Assembly (NCBI RefSeq): GCF_964019385.1
Contig: NC_088647.1
Location: 916,085 to 980,084 of the forward strand
Source: Sycon ciliatum
Taxonomy: Eukaryota > Porifera > Calcarea > Leucosolenida > Sycettidae
Direction of reading: 5' to 3'
DNA: 64,000 nucleotides
The position numbers were made by a program, and so were the translations under genes. The notes beneath the pieces were generated by a model that saw only the letters and a list, made by a program, of their open reading frames with translations, ran no database searches and was not told where the DNA came from. Shown piece by piece: positions 1 through 9,584 of the stretch (positions are counted from its first letter, which is position 1; each line of letters begins with the position of its first letter).

Positions 1-672
1 TTTGGCCCTGTGTCGTAGCCCGGATTATATTTAGAGCATCGGCTCTTGGTTTTTCTGTTTTGCTGTGGTTCCTTTTGCTGTTGTGCATGTGGAACGTGGT
101 GTCGGTTCATTATTTTGTGGAATGTCATCAAGGGGGCAGGTGTTATGAAATGATTGTGTTGTTTTCCTGTGTGATGGCATTCCCCAAACTGTCTCGTCTA
201 GTCGTGTGCATGTGTGATATGAGCATGCGCGATTTTGTAGTGGATAGTCTTTTTGTCAGTCTTCTTGTTCGTCTCTGTCAGAGCAGTTTGCTTTTCCGTC
301 CTGTCAATATAAATAATGTAACAAACAAGTCTTGTCCTTTGTGTCCTGCGTCCTGGGGAACGGAATGGCTGAGATTCCGTTACACTGTGCAGACACAAGC
401 AATATGAGAAAGAAAACAAACCTCCATGTACATATCCCGGGAATGGCTTTGAATTCCGCATACTATCTCTTTTTCTTTTCTCTTTTTCTTCTCCTTCTTT
501 TTCTCAGTTGTCCCCACCATGGCTGGTTAAAATCGCCCGCATCACATGCTTATTGGCACTATGTCATCGTGATTGTGAAATAATAATAATTGCATCATTC
601 GCCCTGCACACTAGTATATTGTCGTACAGCTGCATAGAAGTAGTATGATTTTTTTTTTTTTTTTTTTTTTTA
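1..672. other. non-coding stretch, no gene seen
   Basis: No protein-like frame or RNA gene is visible here. The short open frames have no recognisable family signature. The stretch ends in a run of more than 20 T (about 649-671) directly before the tRNA-Lys-like sequence. Confidence 0.5.
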
Positions 673-745
673 CTCCGGCTAGCTCAGTCGGTAGAGCATG
701 AGACTCTTAATCTCAGGGTCGTGGGTTCGAGCCCCACGTTGGGCG
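673..745 (+). tRNA. tRNA-Lys(CTT) or tRNA-Lys copy
   Basis: The sequence folds as a tRNA: D-arm with the A-box (from about 680), anticodon loop at 704-710 with anticodon CTT at 706-708, and a T-arm at 721-737 with the B-box TTCGAGC loop. The 3' acceptor strand GTTGGGC and discriminator G are as in metazoan tRNA-Lys. The 5' acceptor strand is off: CTCCGGC where GCCCGGC is expected, so the top pair is lost and the next is a wobble. The bases right after the discriminator are CCA (746-748), which animals do not normally encode, and a long T-run lies just upstream. It may therefore be a reverse-transcribed tRNA copy rather than a working gene. A protein frame on the opposite strand here is a known kind of tRNA artefact. 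Confidence 0.7.
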
Positions 746-750
746 CCAAA

Positions 751-1355
751 TGTTACGTCCCGGTTTCGCTCAGTCAGCAGAGCACGAGGGTACAGTAATG
801 GATAATGGTTTTCATACAGAATTGCACACTTATTCAGAGAGAGAGAGAAAGAGTTCTCAGGTAATACACTGTAGTCTAGCATGAAACTAATCCGTAGGAA
901 ACTAGAAAGGCAGCAGCTTTTATAGGGTGAGTAAGTAAGCTAGCCTATGGTCAGGGGATACGTAGAGCAGAGAGAAGTAAGAAGAAAGGTCAAACTACAA
1001 GGTACATGATTGTGTGGGCAGAAGAATGGGAAAGGTCGGGACATGGCACCTGTGCAAGAGGAATACGTTGTAGAGGAAGAACTGAATAGAAGGGTGTACA
1101 ATACATCGTATACATGTAGGCGTGCAATAATACCAGGAGGACAACTGTTGAAAGGGGCATTAGGATGTATGGACAGCTGTTAGTGTAGATAACTAAAAGT
1201 GCGGCTGAAAGTGAAATGCATCAAAAGGTCTCCAGTGTGCTATCTAAGGAGTAAGGTCAACCTCGAAAGTGAGTGGGAACAATACATGAATACAGCGCAT
1301 AGTATAGTATTAGTAGTGCATGTAAAAGAGGATAGAAGGTGAGGCTGGTGTAACA
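751..1355 (-). mobile_element. possible old LTR next to a tRNA-Lys primer site
   Basis: On the minus strand this block would start TGTTAC and end GTAACA, the short inverted ends typical of LTRs. It is followed after two bases by TGGCGCC and the complement of the tRNA-Lys 3' end, the usual lysine primer site of many LTR elements. No coding part of such an element is seen nearby, so at best this is a solitary fossil LTR of about 605 bp. The LTR call rests on its ends and on the primer site; no second copy is in the window to confirm it. Confidence 0.3.
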
Positions 1356-1394
1356 AGTCAAGTACATGTGCATGTCATAATAATGTATGTATTC

Positions 1395-3317
1395 CTATCT
1401 AACACTATGTTCACATTCCCAGCTCGAAAATAATAAGAAAGACAATGATACTGAGACTAGGACGAACGTGACAACTATTGAGCAGGGGCTGCAGCGAGAC
1501 GCAGCAGTGATGGTGGGGCATTGATGGCTCTGCCGACCTGAGGTCTCGGCATCACGGCCAAAAACACGCACCAAAAACAAAAGATAGAGCTGTACGAGTC
1601 AGCAAAATGAAAAGAAAGGAAGGCCTTAAAGGGGAAGTATACCCTAAAATCAAATTTTCACCAGTTGTAGTCTTCGGGGTGCTGAGTCGAATGGTCTTGG
1701 TCCGAGGAAGCTGAGACGCTCCCTTCCTACTTGAATCCCAATCGAACTCGCGCACTTCCACCGAAACTGGGTGACTGCGCCCTACTAGATGGGGATTTGT
1801 ATGCAAAATGTCACTAAAAGCGCCATTTCGTTCTTATAAAAGCACGGATGACCGCCATTGGCCCATATGTTGTAGTCTTTTGGACGCTGGGTCGACTGGT
1901 TTTGGTCCGAAAAGGCTGCGATGCAGCGTTCCTCCTTTATTCCCAATCGAACATGGTTGACCAAGCGGTCACGTGCTCCTGCGTACACCAGTCACCTGGT
2001 CACCGTGCCTGCAGGGTACAACTTACTAGCCTGTTTGACCTTTTTTGGGTGCAGTCCTGTCACTCGAGTTGAACTCGAGTTGAACCTTGGTGTGAAAGTT
2101 GTCACCTGCTGGCGCGGTGACCAGGTGATTTGGGCACCCAGGAGCACGTGACCGCTTGTTCAACCATGTTCGATTGGGAATAAAGGAGGAACGCTGCATC
2201 GCAGCCTTTTCGGACCAAAACCAGTCAACTCAGCGTCCAAAAGACTACAACATATGGGCCAATGGCGGTCATCCGTGCTTTTATAAGAACGAAATGGCGC
2301 TTTTAGTGACATTTTGCATACAAATCCCCATCTAGTAGAGCGCAGTCACCCAGTTTCGGTGGAAGTGCGCGAGTTCGATTGGGATTCAAGTGGGAAGGGA
2401 GCGTCGCAGCTTCCTCGGACCAAGACCATTCGACTCAGCACCCAGAAGACTACAACTGGTGAAAATTTGATTTTAGGGTATACTTCCCCTTTAAGGGTTA
2501 ACACCAGCGAGTGTGCGGGAGAAACTGTGAGACTATTAACAAATTACAAGGGCTGTTACTGAGATGAGCATCATCTTGGCTGATCATGGTGAGTCGGTTG
2601 TCTGATCCAGTTGTGGTGCATAGATAGGGACAGAGGAGAACGACGAGAGCATCATCATAGCGAGTCGACTGCCCAGAGCCAGTTGGTGCTTCGCAGATGG
2701 CGATAAACATTAGTTTTGAATGCTTGTATTCCCTTGCTGTGGGGAGGCTGGGACAGAAGAGCGGCGGGGAGGGAGTTCCAGTCACTAATGCTGCAGTGTG
2801 GGAACGAGCGCTTTAATGCCAGCGGGACAGATGCAAGCAGCTGGTGTTGGAGCTGGTGATCATGGCCAATGACGCTAACATGCTCGCTGCGAGTTCTGGG
2901 GCTGGATGAGGGGAAATGGCGCGGTGGCAAAACAGAGAGTAGCTGCGGAGGGCCAGGCAGGTAATGCAGCTTGTATAGGCAGGCAAGCGAGGCAACAGTA
3001 CGACGGATGGCCAGGCTAGGTAATAGTGCACCTGGACCGATGATTCGCAGAGCACAGCGTTGGATATGATCCAGGCGTTGCAGGTAGCTGGGCGGAGCAC
3101 CTATCCAGATGAGGGGGGCATACTCCATAACTGGTCGAACAAATGCCTTGTATACTGTGGTGCGGCCGGCTGGAGAGAGAATGTGCGCTGCACGGCGCAG
3201 GAAGCCCAGGCGTTGTTTGGCTCGAGTGGCAACCTTCCGGAGATGAGTGCTGAATGACAATGTGCATAAAAAGTGTTTTGTCTTCACGCTGGATCTAGGC
3301 AGGCAGGCAGGCACCAC
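1395..3317 (-). mobile_element. LINE (CR1/Jockey-like) 3' part, 5'-truncated
   Basis: The coding part is complement(2655..3317), 220 codons. It holds the end of the reverse transcriptase and the region after it: a KQRLGFLRRAA stretch, then VYKAFVRPVMEYAPLIW, LDHIQRCALRIIG and a WNSLPAALL motif near the end. These are the post-palm motifs of CR1/Jockey-type LINEs. The 3' UTR runs leftward from 2654, is interrupted by the foldback element at 1630-2490, and resumes at 1625 down to about 1395. The lower half, with a GAGACCTCAGGTCGG core near 1530-1545, matches the 3' UTRs of the LINEs ending near 12957, 17410 and 34337, so these belong to one group. The palm domain and endonuclease are missing (5' truncation). 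Confidence 0.75.
1630..2490. mobile_element. 861-bp foldback DNA transposon, TTAA target site
   Basis: The two halves are near-perfect inverted copies: the outer 370 bp or so of each arm match, and the inner parts diverge but stay related. Ends are AGGGGAAGTATACCC and its complement, flanked on both sides by TTAA (1626-1629 and 2491-2494). TTAA duplications are made by piggyBac and Kolobok transposases; the AGGGG start fits Kolobok somewhat better, but this is inference. No transposase is encoded, so it is non-autonomous. It sits in a LINE 3' UTR. A second copy lies at 13880-14738. Confidence 0.85.
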
Positions 3318-3337
3318 ATTATTATTATTATTATTAT

Positions 3338-4288
3338 TTTAATAACGAAGGTACGTGTTAGGTCGTAAGTATCCACGCAAACACACATCCAGTCAAAATA
3401 AGGCACTTGTCAAAGTATCCGAACGTTTTCGGTCCCTTCTCATCAAGGATTATACAGGGAATGGCTCAAGTTGGAAAGACTAAAACTTATATAGCGTAAA
3501 GATATGAGATAACAACACTCGTGACAAGGTGAAAAAAGTATCAAGTTCAGCACGACACAAAACTCGAAGGACATAATAATAGCGACAAGAACATAGTGAG
3601 CAAATTAAGTTACATTGTTAACACCTCGACGAGGAGTAACACCAAACAATTGTAGCGACAACACATTTTCTTTTTGTACGCAAAGTTCAGGATCTAACTT
3701 ACGGATATACAAAGCTTCTAACACAGCCAGATGCAACGCACATCTACCACGTGACAATATTGAGAACACATTATCACTGTACAACTCACGACAATTGGTA
3801 CGGGCTGACAGATGTTGCTTGATGGACGAAGTGCGATTCTTAGCTCCGTTGGGTGTAGGCTCCTCCAATGTCCCGTCATCTCGCCTCTTCGCGGCATCAC
3901 CACTATCCGTCTCTTTGCTTTTCCGCGGCCTTCCACGTTTTCTGACACTAGCCGTTGTGTGCGCGATGCCCAGTGTCCTTTCAGCTACGTCTCCTCCATT
4001 GCGGATTTCTATTGATCTTCTTACTCCAACTTGTCCGGTGTTCGATATTGAGGTTCGTTTTCGCGGTCTACCACGTTTTCGAATATTGACTGTTGTTGTC
4101 ACTTCCGTTGTCGTTGTACGTGCGTCCTCACCAGTCCGTATTTTTACTTGGCTTCGCGTAACCCTTCCCGACGCAGACAGATCCTTTGTCAATTTCGGTG
4201 GTTTACGTGTCGGTCTTTCACCATCTTTCACGCTGTTCTCAGCTGGACCCTGCGCTATACACGCGGAGGAGGACGGGCATGCAGCCAA
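3338..4288 (-). mobile_element. Penelope-like element 3' end, left arm of inverted pair
   Basis: On the minus strand a frame (about 4312 down to 3605) carries two AT-hook motifs of the KRGRPRK type and ends with LEALYIRKLDPELCVQKENV followed by LQLF. That ending resembles the C-terminal part of the GIY-YIG endonuclease of Penelope-like retroelements. A 3' UTR of about 260 bp follows. 3338-4153 is a near-perfect inverted copy of 4289-5103; 4154-4288 is extra upstream coding sequence present only in this arm, including the stretch RVTRSQVKIRTG at the junction. The reverse transcriptase is absent (5' truncation). The outer edge abuts an ATT repeat. Confidence 0.65.
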
Positions 4289-5103
4289 GCCAAGTAAAAA
4301 TACGGACTGGTGAGGACGCACGTACAACGACAACGGAAGTGACAACAACAGTCAATATTCGAAAACGTGGTAGACCGCGAAAACGAACCTCAATATCGAA
4401 CACCGGACAAGTTGGAGTAAGAAGATCAATAGAAATCCGCAATGGAGGAGACGTAGCTGAAAGGACACTGGGCATCGCGCACACAACGGCTAGTGTCAGA
4501 AAACGTGGAAGGCCGCGGAAAAGCAAAGAGACGGATAGTGGTGATGCCGCGAAGAGGCGAGATGACGGGACATTGGAGGAGCCTACACCCAACGGAGCTA
4601 AGAATCGCACTTCGTCCATCAAGCAACATCTGTCAGCCCGTACCAATTGTCGTGAGTTGTACAGTGATAATGTGTTCTCAATATTGTCCCGTGGTAGATG
4701 TGCGTTGCATCTGGCTGTGTTAGAAGCTTTGTATATCCGTAAGTTAGATCCTGAACTTTGCGTACAAAAAGAAAATGTGTTGTCGCTACAATTGTTTGGT
4801 GTTACTCCTCGTCGAGGTGTTAACAATGTAACTTAATTTGCTCACTATGTTCTTGTCGCTATTATTATGTCCTTCGAGTTTTGTGTCGTGCTGAACTTGA
4901 TACTTTTTTCACCTTGTCACGAGTGTTGTTATCTCATATCTTTACGCTATATAAGTTTTAGTCTTTCCAACTTGAGCCATTCCCTGTATAATCCTTGATG
5001 AGAAGGGACCGAAAACGTTCGGATACTTTGACAAGTGCCTTATTTTGACTGGATGTGTGTTTGCGTGGATACTTACGACCTAACACGTACCTTCGTTATT
5101 AAA
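4289..5103 (+). mobile_element. Penelope-like element 3' end, right arm of inverted pair
   Basis: This arm reads outward on the plus strand: coding sequence from about 4291 to the stop at 4834, then a 3' UTR to about 5103. It has the same two AT-hooks (near 4365 and 4500) and the same GIY-YIG-like tail as the left arm. The two arms differ by only a few bases by eye, so they are either one recent inverted insertion or are kept alike by gene conversion. Head-to-head 5'-truncated copies are known for Penelope-like elements. An ATT repeat (about 5131-5155) lies just outside the right edge, as on the left. Confidence 0.65.
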
Positions 5104-5130
5104 GTATTATCCGCCTCCGACTTCTTGTAA

Positions 5131-5903
5131 AATTATTATTATTATTATTATTATATGCATTCCCGCGGCAGCGTCAACAGTGCAAGTGCAAGTCGCCCAT
5201 GCACAAACACAGTCCACACGTTCGCTTATGCTGGACATGGTAAGAGAAGCAGTTGTGATAGGAGACATAAAGACAAACAAGCACAAACGTAGCTGTAAAT
5301 CCCTTGTGTTGTGTATAGAATGTTTAAAACATGTATTGAGCGATATTTCCGTGATCTGGGAAAAAGGTGACGGCGCGGTTTCATCGCCGCAACCTCTACT
5401 TGCAGATCATATCCAGTAGCTGCCTCCATTCGCTTCGAACTGCAGCTACGTCTGATAGGCGCTCCAGATCTTCCAGGCTCTGCAATCGCCTGCACGCAGC
5501 TCGGTGGAGGTCGTCGTCGAGCTTCACCGGCAGGGTGATGCGAGGGCGGCCTCTCCACTTGTGGTCATCACATTGAAAGTAGCTGACCATGCTTAGGACG
5601 GCGGGGGCATCACTGGGAAGTCGAAGGATATGGCCAAATAGCCTCCACCGAGCTCTGGTGATGATGCGGCTGATCAGCTCTGCCTTGCACCTGTCGTAGA
5701 GTGCTGTTGTTGCGATCTTCTGCGGCCAGACAAAGCCGATCAGTGAACGGAGCTGGCCGCGGTGGAATGCGTCGAGTCCACCCTCGGCAGCTGCCGTGAG
5801 TCCCCATGTGCCGGCGTTGTATGCCAGCACTGGTAGTACAAACGCATTGTAGAGACGAAGCCTCAGTTCTTCTCCAACGGTACTGCGCCGTAAGGCATCA
5901 CCT
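5131..5903 (-). mobile_element. LINE 3' end with (TAA)n tail
   Basis: The minus-strand frame is readable from about 5903 to 5396. It encodes the end of a LINE ORF2: LRLYNAFVLPVLAYNAGTW, then LDAFHRGQLRSLIGF, then RWRLFGHILRLPSDAP and WRGRPRITLP, typical of the post-RT region. A non-coding 3' part runs from 5395 down to a (TAA)n tail at about 5131-5155. The 5' end is truncated. This differs in sequence from the CR1-like group; its clade is not assigned. The Penelope pair to the left seems to have landed in its tail repeat, since ATT repeats lie on both outer edges of that pair. Confidence 0.7.
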
Positions 5904-6034
5904 TACACACAACACAACAAACCGTCTCTAAACTCTAGCACATCTTGGAATGCACACTCCAACAGCCAACAGTGTTGGAAGGTTTTACTTAAAAGAATCA
6001 ACTAAGGAGGGGAAGGAAGTGCTATTCAACTTAC

Positions 6035-6223
6035 CAAGGAACACAATGATTACATTGCACTGAGTACATATCCCCAGTCTCTCCATTCAGGGCAAGAAAC
6101 ACGTCCAATGGAGTGGAGGACAGTGAGCCAGCCACTCCGTGATTCTGCACAAAGCCATCAGCGAAAAACCTGTACGCCTTGAGTGACTTGTACGCCTTCA
6201 TTGCATGCATGTGAAACATTTTG
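6035..6223 (-). CDS. exon of a SWIM zinc-finger type protein (probably a relic)
   Basis: The exon has a clean acceptor (GTCGCAG before CAAAATG) and a consensus donor (GTAAGT starting at 6034). Its translation contains LKAYRFFADGFVQ near the start and ends GDMYSVQCNHC. This pattern resembles the start of uncharacterised invertebrate SWIM zinc-finger proteins, where an AY.YF.SGFVQ motif is followed by a C-x-C metal-binding pair. The matching downstream SWIM histidines are not found nearby. With the frame at 6312-6640, which contains a stop, this looks like part of a decayed gene, though a live gene with distant exons is not excluded. Confidence 0.45.
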
Positions 6224-6311
6224 CTGCGACCATACACAAGGACGATGTATGCCAATAAATTCATAAAATGTAAAATCTGCCAGAATGTTCTTCGTTGTTT
6301 TACTCCACACG

Positions 6312-6640
6312 TCAACAGAAGAAAAATTTGGGAAGAGACTTCAGCACTGCTTTCACTTCCTCGCTGATGCAATCGAGAGCAAGTTCCACGTCGCCGTCGT
6401 CGTCATTTTGGGACCCATTCCGAAGGCTTCCCAGTTTTGCCACGGCTAAAATTGGTTGCACCATATCGGATTTTTTCGTTGCAGCTGACAATCGAACTCT
6501 AGTGCCCTTGGCCAGCCTGTGAAGCTCCGACACAAGCAGGAAGGAGAGCTGTTTCTCCATTTGGGCAGAGCATTCTTATGAGCAGCCTTTGGCGGACAGT
6601 AGAGCGTCCTTCAAGTCGGCAGCCGTCTCAATCGACTTAC
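6312..6640 (-). pseudogene. possible upstream exon of the SWIM-type gene
   Basis: One minus-strand frame reads SIETAADLKDALLSAKGCS, a TAA stop, then MEKQLSFLLVSELHRLAKGT and onward to 6312. The stretch TKKSDMVQPILAVAKL looks like a SAP-type DNA-binding helix pair, a domain that accompanies SWIM fingers in related proteins. This is weak similarity judged by eye. The in-frame stop points to decay, unless translation starts at the methionine after it (6560). No convincing donor was found at the 3' end. Confidence 0.3.
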
Positions 6641-6992
6641 GAACAAAACGAAAACTAAATAATACTTACAACCGTTGACATTTCATCTGACTAGCTGATC
6701 CGTACGCAGACCAGCATAGAAGCGCAAATACCCAGGGAAACTCTGACCGGAAGAGGGACGTAAAGTAGGATAGGTAGAACACAGAATGAATGCTGCAGCA
6801 GGCACCTATCAAACTGTCAACAACAACGCAAAAGTACCAACTGTCATTATTTGAAGTACAAAGAATCAGTACATTCCTGAAGTTTCCGAATGCTAATACC
6901 TACCAAACAAGTATTGCGTGCTTTCGAAACCATGGTGACGAAGCGCCATAAACGGCGAGGGCGAGGTCAGGGTGACATAGAGTAAATTCCAG

Positions 6993-7022
6993 GAGTCGTA
7001 AAATACCGGTATTTTACGACTC
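6993..7022. repeat. perfect 30-bp palindrome
   Basis: The left arm GAGTCGTAAAATACC is followed with no spacer by its exact complement. It could form a cruciform, or be two ends of a tiny inverted-repeat element meeting head to head. No function is claimed. Confidence 0.85.
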
Positions 7023-7267
7023 TCTTTTAAATACTTCATACAACTTGCCACTTTGATTTTCTATAGTTTATCACGAGATGACATTGTATATCCGGTGCAT
7101 CACTAATTTCACCATACTAGCAGATTTGCATGTACTACATGTTGTTTGTTTGTTTGTTTGTATTCTTTTTTTAGGGTGGGAAGTCCAAAACAGGCCCTAG
7201 CCTAATAACAATGGTCCCACTAGTGAGGGAATGCTGTATATCTGTGCATAAGTATCAGTGAGTGTAC

Positions 7268-7330
7268 AAGTCATGTACAAGTCATGAACATGTACGTGTA
7301 CATGTACATGTACACGTACATGTACATGTA
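7268..7330. repeat. ACATGT palindromic microsatellite
   Basis: The tract consists of overlapping copies of the self-complementary words ACATGT and GTACAT. Similar shorter tracts occur at about 9577-9601, 20054-20080, 37303-37316, 37455-37474, 49194-49209 and many other places in the window. Confidence 0.8.
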
Positions 7331-7468
7331 TGACTGACACATGGCACATGACTGCGCATGAAAATGATGTGTACACTACTGTCACTAGCCGTTGGCGGAC
7401 TATGCTCGGCCAATCGTCAAAATCTCAAATTATGCTTTTGATTATGCCACAATTACATGTATGCCAAC

Positions 7469-7975
7469 TAGGCCTCGACCAAATATGCTTGCGCATATTT
7501 CCGCATATTTTCTGAGACAGTTCATATATGGCATATTGAGCAACAAAGGGAATATTGGAATGAAGCCAGCATATAATTCAAATATTCTGAAGAAAATAAG
7601 GACAAAACATTCATATTATGGACAAAATACGTTCAGAAATGCCTTTTATGGATGAATTTGGAATGGTTGAGGCGTTTGCTACATTTCCTCATGGATGCAC
7701 ACTATCGCTACGGTTGCTGGGGACACACACAAGCCATACTATTCCGCACGTGTTTTGATTTGCACCATAAGCATGATAGCCGTGAAGCCAATGAATATTG
7801 CAAGGTTGTAATTTTACTGAAATGATCTACACTTTCTGCTTATGTCGAGCATATTTTGGCATGTTTTGGCATATCTTTTTGCATATCTTGCTAAGCCTTT
7901 GGCATATTACGGACGTTTTCCCTGATATGCGACGAGCATAATATGCTTTTTTTTAGCATATTTGGTCGAGGCCTA
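7469..7975. mobile_element. hAT-type MITE, 507 bp, 8-bp target duplication
   Basis: Terminal inverted repeats are TAGGCCTCGACCAAATATGC and its exact complement. They are flanked by the 8-bp duplication ATGCCAAC at 7461-7468 and 7976-7983. The 8-bp duplication and the TA-G start are hAT features. The interior is AT-rich, full of GCATAT words, and has no transposase frame. It is inserted within the older element 7386-8830. Confidence 0.9.
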
Positions 7976-8018
7976 ATGCCAACAAATATTCTGAATTATG
8001 CTGAATTATGCTCGGTTC

Positions 8019-8611
8019 TTCCGGTGCCATACATTGACGACGTCGGTTAATGTTTGCGATAAGGTCCAAAGCGCACAATTATACAGCAAGGCAGGCAATA
8101 TCAGGCAGGAAACATAAACAGCCTGGAATTCAGGTTGTGGCGTTTCCATGGAATGCTTGCAAATGCCCGATTTGCAGCAGACACTCTGGCTGGTATGTCT
8201 TCTGCTGTGCCTAGCATACTCCCCAGCAGCTTCACCCATCATTGGTATCACGTACCCACAACGAATCTCGAACACAGCGCTGTATGCCAGAACCGAGCAG
8301 ACCCCACTATCCCAAGTCTGCAGGCAACGGAGACTGCTGTGGTTCGGCCATGTAGTGAGGGAAGGCGAAGAATCGTCCTCTTTCCAAGCCTTCCTAATGT
8401 AAATCAACACAACAGACATACGACGACCCCGAGGACGACCACGTCTGAGACGGATCGACGTTGTCAAGAAAGACTTACAATGCATTAATCTGTCGCTTCT
8501 GGATGCTGTGCAATCTGCTTCTGATAGAGCTGCTTGGCTCGAAATTGTTAACAGATGCGTTGACCTCATGCAATGAGTGAAATGCGAACTGTCATTATTA
8601 TTATTATTATC
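8019..8611 (+). mobile_element. LINE fragment with inverted 5' part and (ATT)n tail
   Basis: The 3' part reads plus: near 8236-8370 it encodes GITYPQRISNTALYARTEQ followed by RRLLWFGHVVREGEE, a LINE post-RT signature. The 5' part (about 8019-8140) is reversed and on the minus strand encodes LPALLYNCALWTLSQTLTDVV, which should precede it. Such 5' inversion is the known outcome of twin priming during LINE insertion. An (ATT)n tail lies at about 8593-8610. The same 14 bp, ATTATGCTCGGTTC, flank the insert at 8005-8018 and 8612-8625. Confidence 0.85.
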
Positions 8612-8838
8612 ATTATGCTCGGTTCCACTATGTATTCACGCTGTACATAGAGGATTGAGAAACCACGCATACACACACGGCCATGCCCTATTAAAGCATA
8701 TTTTTTTTCTAAACCGAAAGATTATGCCGACCTTACACGTTGGAATCCGTATATTATGCCGGAGCATAATTTTTTGACGAAATCCCAAGATTATGCCAAA
8801 TATTATGCCGGTATAATCCGCCAAGGGCTAGTGTACAC

Positions 8839-9089
8839 ACTGGAAAAAGCATGCTGAAGTTGCATGCATGCTCCGCCGCGGAGTGTGTAGCTTTGACAAT
8901 GATACATGTACATGTGTCTGCTCAACAGCATACAGAGACACCTGTCAAAAATCGAGAAATTTCGCTCAGCCACATCTGCTGCCAGATGCATCCAACACTG
9001 GTTCAGTTTTGGGAAGAAGTGGACTTTATTGGAGGAGCATTTGTTTTGTCATCATCACTCTAGTCTCGATCATTACTAGGTGCATGTAC
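8839..9089. other. spacer between hAT elements
   Basis: No gene or structured element is seen. The stretch carries one short ACATGT word cluster and otherwise unique sequence. Confidence 0.4.
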
Positions 9090-9097
9090 ATGTACAT

Positions 9098-9576
9098 TAG
9101 GCCTTGACGGATTATGCTAGCATAATTTTTCGCATAATTCCTACCAAAATCGAATAATCGCATAATTCGAGGCAAATTGCATACGAATCGCATAAAATTG
9201 GAATATACTGCCTGCTCCCATCAAATTCCATACAGTTGTACATGTTCTACAAGTACAAGTACAAGTAGATGCACTAGGAAGTTGTAGGTTTACGACTCCC
9301 TTGATAACATGTCCAGTCCGCTACAATCGGTGATGGTCGTAGCTAGGTCGGACAGTGTGTTCACCCCGTTGAACTTTTGCTGCTACAGTACAACGCCCTC
9401 TACAAAAAAATTCCCCTGTTATTTTGCACAGAACCACTATGCATTAGCAGCGTATGTGAGCATAATGCGGCATAATATGATACTTTTTAGCATAAAAATA
9501 GCATATTTCTGCATTTTTTTCAGCAATGCGAAAAGCATAATTTCACGAAAATATTAGCATAATCCGTCAAGGCCTA
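9098..9576. mobile_element. hAT-type MITE, 479 bp, 8-bp target duplication
   Basis: Ends are TAGGCCTTGACGGATTATGC and its exact complement, flanked by ATGTACAT at 9090-9097 and 9577-9584. GCATAAT words repeat many times inside both ends. It is related at the ends to the elements at 7386, 17506 and 19788. It has no coding frame of note. The target lay in an ACATGT tract. Confidence 0.9.
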
Positions 9577-9584
9577 ATGTACAT

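Larger units (their letters stand above)
6641..7368. other. non-coding stretch with a palindrome and ACATGT repeats
   Basis: No gene is seen. The stretch holds the perfect palindrome at 6993-7022 and a TTTG-type repeat near 7140-7160. A run of overlapping ACATGTAC/GTACATGT units lies at about 7268-7330. Confidence 0.5.
7386..8830. mobile_element. hAT-like element carrying two nested insertions
   Basis: The ends are TAGCCGTTGGCGGACTATGC on the left and the near-complement TCCGCCAAGGGCTA on the right. Many GCATAAT/ATTATGC words lie just inside both ends. Removing the nested hAT MITE (7469-7975) and the LINE (8019-8611) leaves a short non-autonomous element of about 320 bp. An 8-bp word GTGTACAC lies directly after the right end (8831-8838) and also nine bases before the left end (7369-7376), so the target duplication is only tentative. 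Confidence 0.65.

Noticed and set aside
679-882. Minus-strand frame ending GARTHDPEIKSLMLYRLS
   Set aside because: It is the antisense of the tRNA-Lys sequence, a well-known spurious protein.
3615-4313. Plus-strand 232-codon frame, and its mirror on the minus strand at 4239-4826
   Set aside because: Antisense shadows of the Penelope-like coding arms; they lack any family motif.
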